A DNA stretch of 5,734 nucleotides from Candidatus Methanomethylicus sp. (GTDB lineage Archaea; Thermoproteota; Methanomethylicia; Methanomethylicales; Methanomethylicaceae): positions 1 to 5,734 of the forward strand of contig JAJRAB010000077.1 of assembly GCA_028683025.1 (NCBI GenBank). Reading direction: 5' to 3'. A program made the position numbers and the translations under genes. Position 1 is the stretch's first letter. The number at the start of each line of letters is the position of its first letter. Below are positions 5,405 to 5,734 of the stretch, in pieces. The notes below the pieces were generated by a model. It did no database searches. It saw only the letters and a list, made by a program, of their open reading frames with translations, and was not told the origin of the DNA.

Positions 5405-5734
5405 GGCTGAGACAGGGTAACTTCCAGTTCATGCGGCAAATGGCAAGGGAGAACCCAAAGACATTGGCAGAGCTACTGCAGGAGCCATTGCTCTTCAGCG
5501 AAGTAATCAAGGCAACTGAAAATACAAACCTGAAATGGTCTGCCGCCCTTTTCCTCTACAACGTCAAGAAGAATCTAACTGAAGAGCAGAAAGCGATTGC
5601 CAAGGATGTCCTGATCCGGCTCCTTATGCAACTGGCTGCTCATATCTCGGCAAGGGGTATAAGGTCAACAAAGAGATGCCTCACCACATTCAGGCCTGGT
5701 CTTGATGAGATGGAGATTGAAGAAACTCTGGAGA
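5395..5734 (+). CDS. Partial gene (N-terminal 113 codons), probable partner protein of the MoxR ATPase
   Basis: A frame open from ATG 5395 to the window end, 14 bases behind the MoxR stop; the only stop upstream in this frame is TGA at 5368-5370. The visible 113 residues are mostly helical and charged (MREGLRQGNFQFMRQMAREN, then AELLQEPLLFSEVIK), with a central hydrophobic helix around WSAALFLYNVKKNL and a basic segment ARGIRSTKRC leading to FRPGLDEMEIEETLE. This last stretch recalls the region before the VWA domain in proteins encoded next to MoxR ATPases, but no VWA motif (DxSxS) is within the window. The position after a MoxR gene is the main argument for a VWA partner. No Shine-Dalgarno precedes the ATG; a later start at ATG 5431 or 5440 cannot be excluded. 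Confidence 0.6.
   Translation, partial: MREGLRQGNFQFMRQMARENPKTLAELLQEPLLFSEVIKATENTNLKWSAALFLYNVKKNLTEEQKAIAKDVLIRLLMQLAAHISARGIRSTKRCLTTFRPGLDEMEIEETLE

Overview
The window most likely comes from a methylotrophic, probably methanogenic, archaeon. Several things point that way. The ribosome binding sites are GGTGA-type. Two transcripts end on oligo-T runs without a hairpin. The intergenic DNA is AT-rich with TATA-like boxes. The gene set belongs to corrinoid-dependent methyl transfer: an MttB-family methyltransferase, a cognate-type corrinoid protein and an MtbA/MtaA-type methylcobalamin:coenzyme M methyltransferase. No marker gene fixes the lineage, and a bacterium with a related methyl-transfer cluster is not strictly excluded.

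Layout. (1) Positions 1-1116 (+) hold the C-terminal three quarters of an MttB-family (COG5598-like) methyltransferase, open at the left edge and closed by a strong hairpin-plus-T terminator. It has no in-frame TAG, so in the visible part it is a non-pyrrolysine homologue. (2) Positions 1169-1783 (-) encode a ribbon-helix-helix protein with a C-terminal domain I do not recognise; it converges on the methyltransferase gene and diverges from the next operon. (3) Positions 1784-2022 are a very AT-rich divergent promoter region with a repeated 12-mer, a small palindrome and a 17-codon upstream ORF ending in TAG. (4) Positions 2023-3101 (+) hold a corrinoid protein followed 23 bases later by a small SCP2-fold protein, then an oligo-T end. 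(5) A 285-base spacer leads to the MtbA/MtaA-type methyltransferase (3387-4388), which ends on TAG. (6) From 4427 come a MoxR-family AAA+ ATPase and, 14 bases after its stop, the start of a further gene that runs off the right edge and probably encodes the usual MoxR partner.

Working model (inference): the MttB-like enzyme moves a methyl group from a methylated, perhaps quaternary, amine to the corrinoid protein, and the MtbA-like enzyme moves it on to coenzyme M. The RHH protein would control the divergent corrinoid/SCP2 transcript. Two parts do not belong to the textbook pathway and are the most interesting. One is the SCP2-fold protein directly behind the corrinoid protein. The other is the MoxR ATPase pair behind the CoM methyltransferase, which could serve as a remodelling or activation machine for the methyl-transfer proteins. 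No RamA-type reductive activase is visible here.
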